Shown here: positions 27,558-27,973 of the stretch, piece by piece | How the letters are laid out: every line of letters starts with the position of its first letter | How positions within the stretch are numbered: the stretch's first letter is position 1 | Source: JBQCDV01 sp051960855 | Lineage (GTDB): Bacteria > Actinomycetota > Actinomycetes > JAJZTN01 | Direction: 5' to 3' | DNA length: 27,973 nucleotides | NCBI GenBank assembly: GCA_051960855.1 | Contig: JBQCDV010000110.1 | Coordinates: 1 to 27,973, forward strand | Made by a program: the position numbers and the translations under genes | Notes under the pieces: generated by a model | Seen by the model: the letters and a program-made list of their open reading frames with translations, nothing else | Told to the model about the DNA's origin: nothing | Databases searched by the model: none

Positions 27558-27973
27558 ATGCTCGCCGCCTACGCCGCTTCCCAGGACCCGCACGACCCGC
27601 TCGCCGGCCTCCAGGTCGGTGAGCGACCTGACCCCGAGCTGCCCGACGGTTGGACCAGAGTCCATGTCCGCGCCGCATCGCTCAACCACCACGACCTGTG
27701 GTCGCTGCGAGGGGTGGGACTGCCGGCCGACCGGTTGCCCATGGTGCTGGGGTGTGACGCCGCAGGCGTGGACGACGACGGCCACGAGGTGGTGGTGCAC
27801 AGCGTGATCTCGACGCCGGGCTGGAGGGGCGACGAGACGCTCGACCCGCAGCGCAGCCTGCTCTCCGAGCGCTTCCAGGGGACGCTCGCCGAGCAGGTCG
27901 TGGTGCCGGCCGGGAACGTCGTCGCGAAGCCGGCCAGTCTGAGCTTCGAGGAAGCGGCCTGCCTTCCGACGGC
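27558..27973 (+). CDS. Zinc-type/MDR-family dehydrogenase, 5' part
   Basis: The frame from ATG 27558 runs to the right edge (138 complete codons). It contains RVHVRAASLNHHDLWSLRGVGL, MVLGCDAAGVDDDGHEVVVHSVI and GTLAEQVVVPAGNVVAKPASLSFEEAACLPT, the N-terminal GroES-like part of medium-chain dehydrogenases related to quinone oxidoreductase and alcohol dehydrogenase. The motif LNHHDLW replaces the catalytic-zinc Cys found in true alcohol dehydrogenases, and GCDAAG stands where GHE(A/G)xG is usual, so it is probably a zinc-free reductase. The cofactor-binding half lies beyond the window. Confidence 0.85.
   Translation, partial: MLAAYAASQDPHDPLAGLQVGERPDPELPDGWTRVHVRAASLNHHDLWSLRGVGLPADRLPMVLGCDAAGVDDDGHEVVVHSVISTPGWRGDETLDPQRSLLSERFQGTLAEQVVVPAGNVVAKPASLSFEEAACLPT

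Noticed and set aside
1..27973. tRNA genes, CRISPR arrays, insertion sequences, prophage or a replication origin
   Set aside because: I saw no cloverleaf with a conserved T-loop, no regularly spaced repeats, no transposase or integrase and no cluster of DnaA boxes.

Overview
This window is high-GC DNA (about 70% GC by eye) with almost every third codon position G or C, many GTG starts and tightly packed genes. A mycothiol-type SigR/RsrA pair, nickel superoxide dismutase with its maturation protease, the 24-residue ribosomal protein bL37, a 71-residue biotin carrier and AroA with GLAGT and RGHETDR motifs all point to an actinobacterium (class Actinomycetes). I cannot resolve the genus. I see no rRNA, tRNA, CRISPR array, insertion sequence or phage gene.

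Layout. 1-2286 (minus): a partial membrane protein, a DUF1622 membrane protein and a phytoene-desaturase-like FAD oxidoreductase. 2385-3614 (plus): an unknown multi-pass membrane protein and a small unknown soluble protein. 3651-9964: a housekeeping block with hisN, a DUF2087 gene, rsgA, aroA, an SRAP (HMCES/YedK) DNA-protein crosslink protein, an alpha/beta hydrolase and the redox regulon pair sigR-rsrA. 9981-10985: a bidirectional terminator, bL37 and an unknown protein. 10998-15637: a structured, compositionally odd leader region, a 19-residue peptide ORF, two consecutive membrane HD proteins (one with a full HD-GYP signature, one degenerate), the biotin carrier and a PilT-type ATPase. 15702-21004: a YihY/BrkB membrane protein, then two divergent solute:sodium symporter units. 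One is DUF3311-mctP; the other is a symporter followed by an ECF sigma factor and a small membrane protein. 21096-23395: sodN and sodX (divergent), a CGNR zinc-finger regulator and an FCD-type GntR regulator. 23588-27340: a dimethylargininase-like hydrolase facing a three-gene polar amino-acid ABC importer. 27558-end: a partial MDR-family dehydrogenase.

How the parts fit. rsgA-aroA-SRAP-sigR-rsrA-biotin carrier follows, from memory, the order around sigH in Mycobacterium tuberculosis. The 11.0-14.16 kb segment (leader RNA, peptide, HD proteins) interrupts that order. The HD-GYP proteins should lower cyclic di-GMP, and the PilT ATPase next to them would retract type IV pili, so this segment is a plausible surface-motility control cassette. 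The GntR regulator has a perfect FCD-type operator in front of the dimethylargininase, and the importer beside it may supply the substrate.

The strongest regulatory signals are these. A SigR-type promoter lies in front of sigR with an in-frame 56-codon upstream extension. A perfect inverted repeat sits just before the internal sigR start. One palindromic -10 element is shared by hisN and the DUF2087 gene. A CRP/GlxR-like palindrome lies between the symporter units. A recurrent arrangement of -10 hexamer, six bases, start codon implies many leaderless mRNAs.
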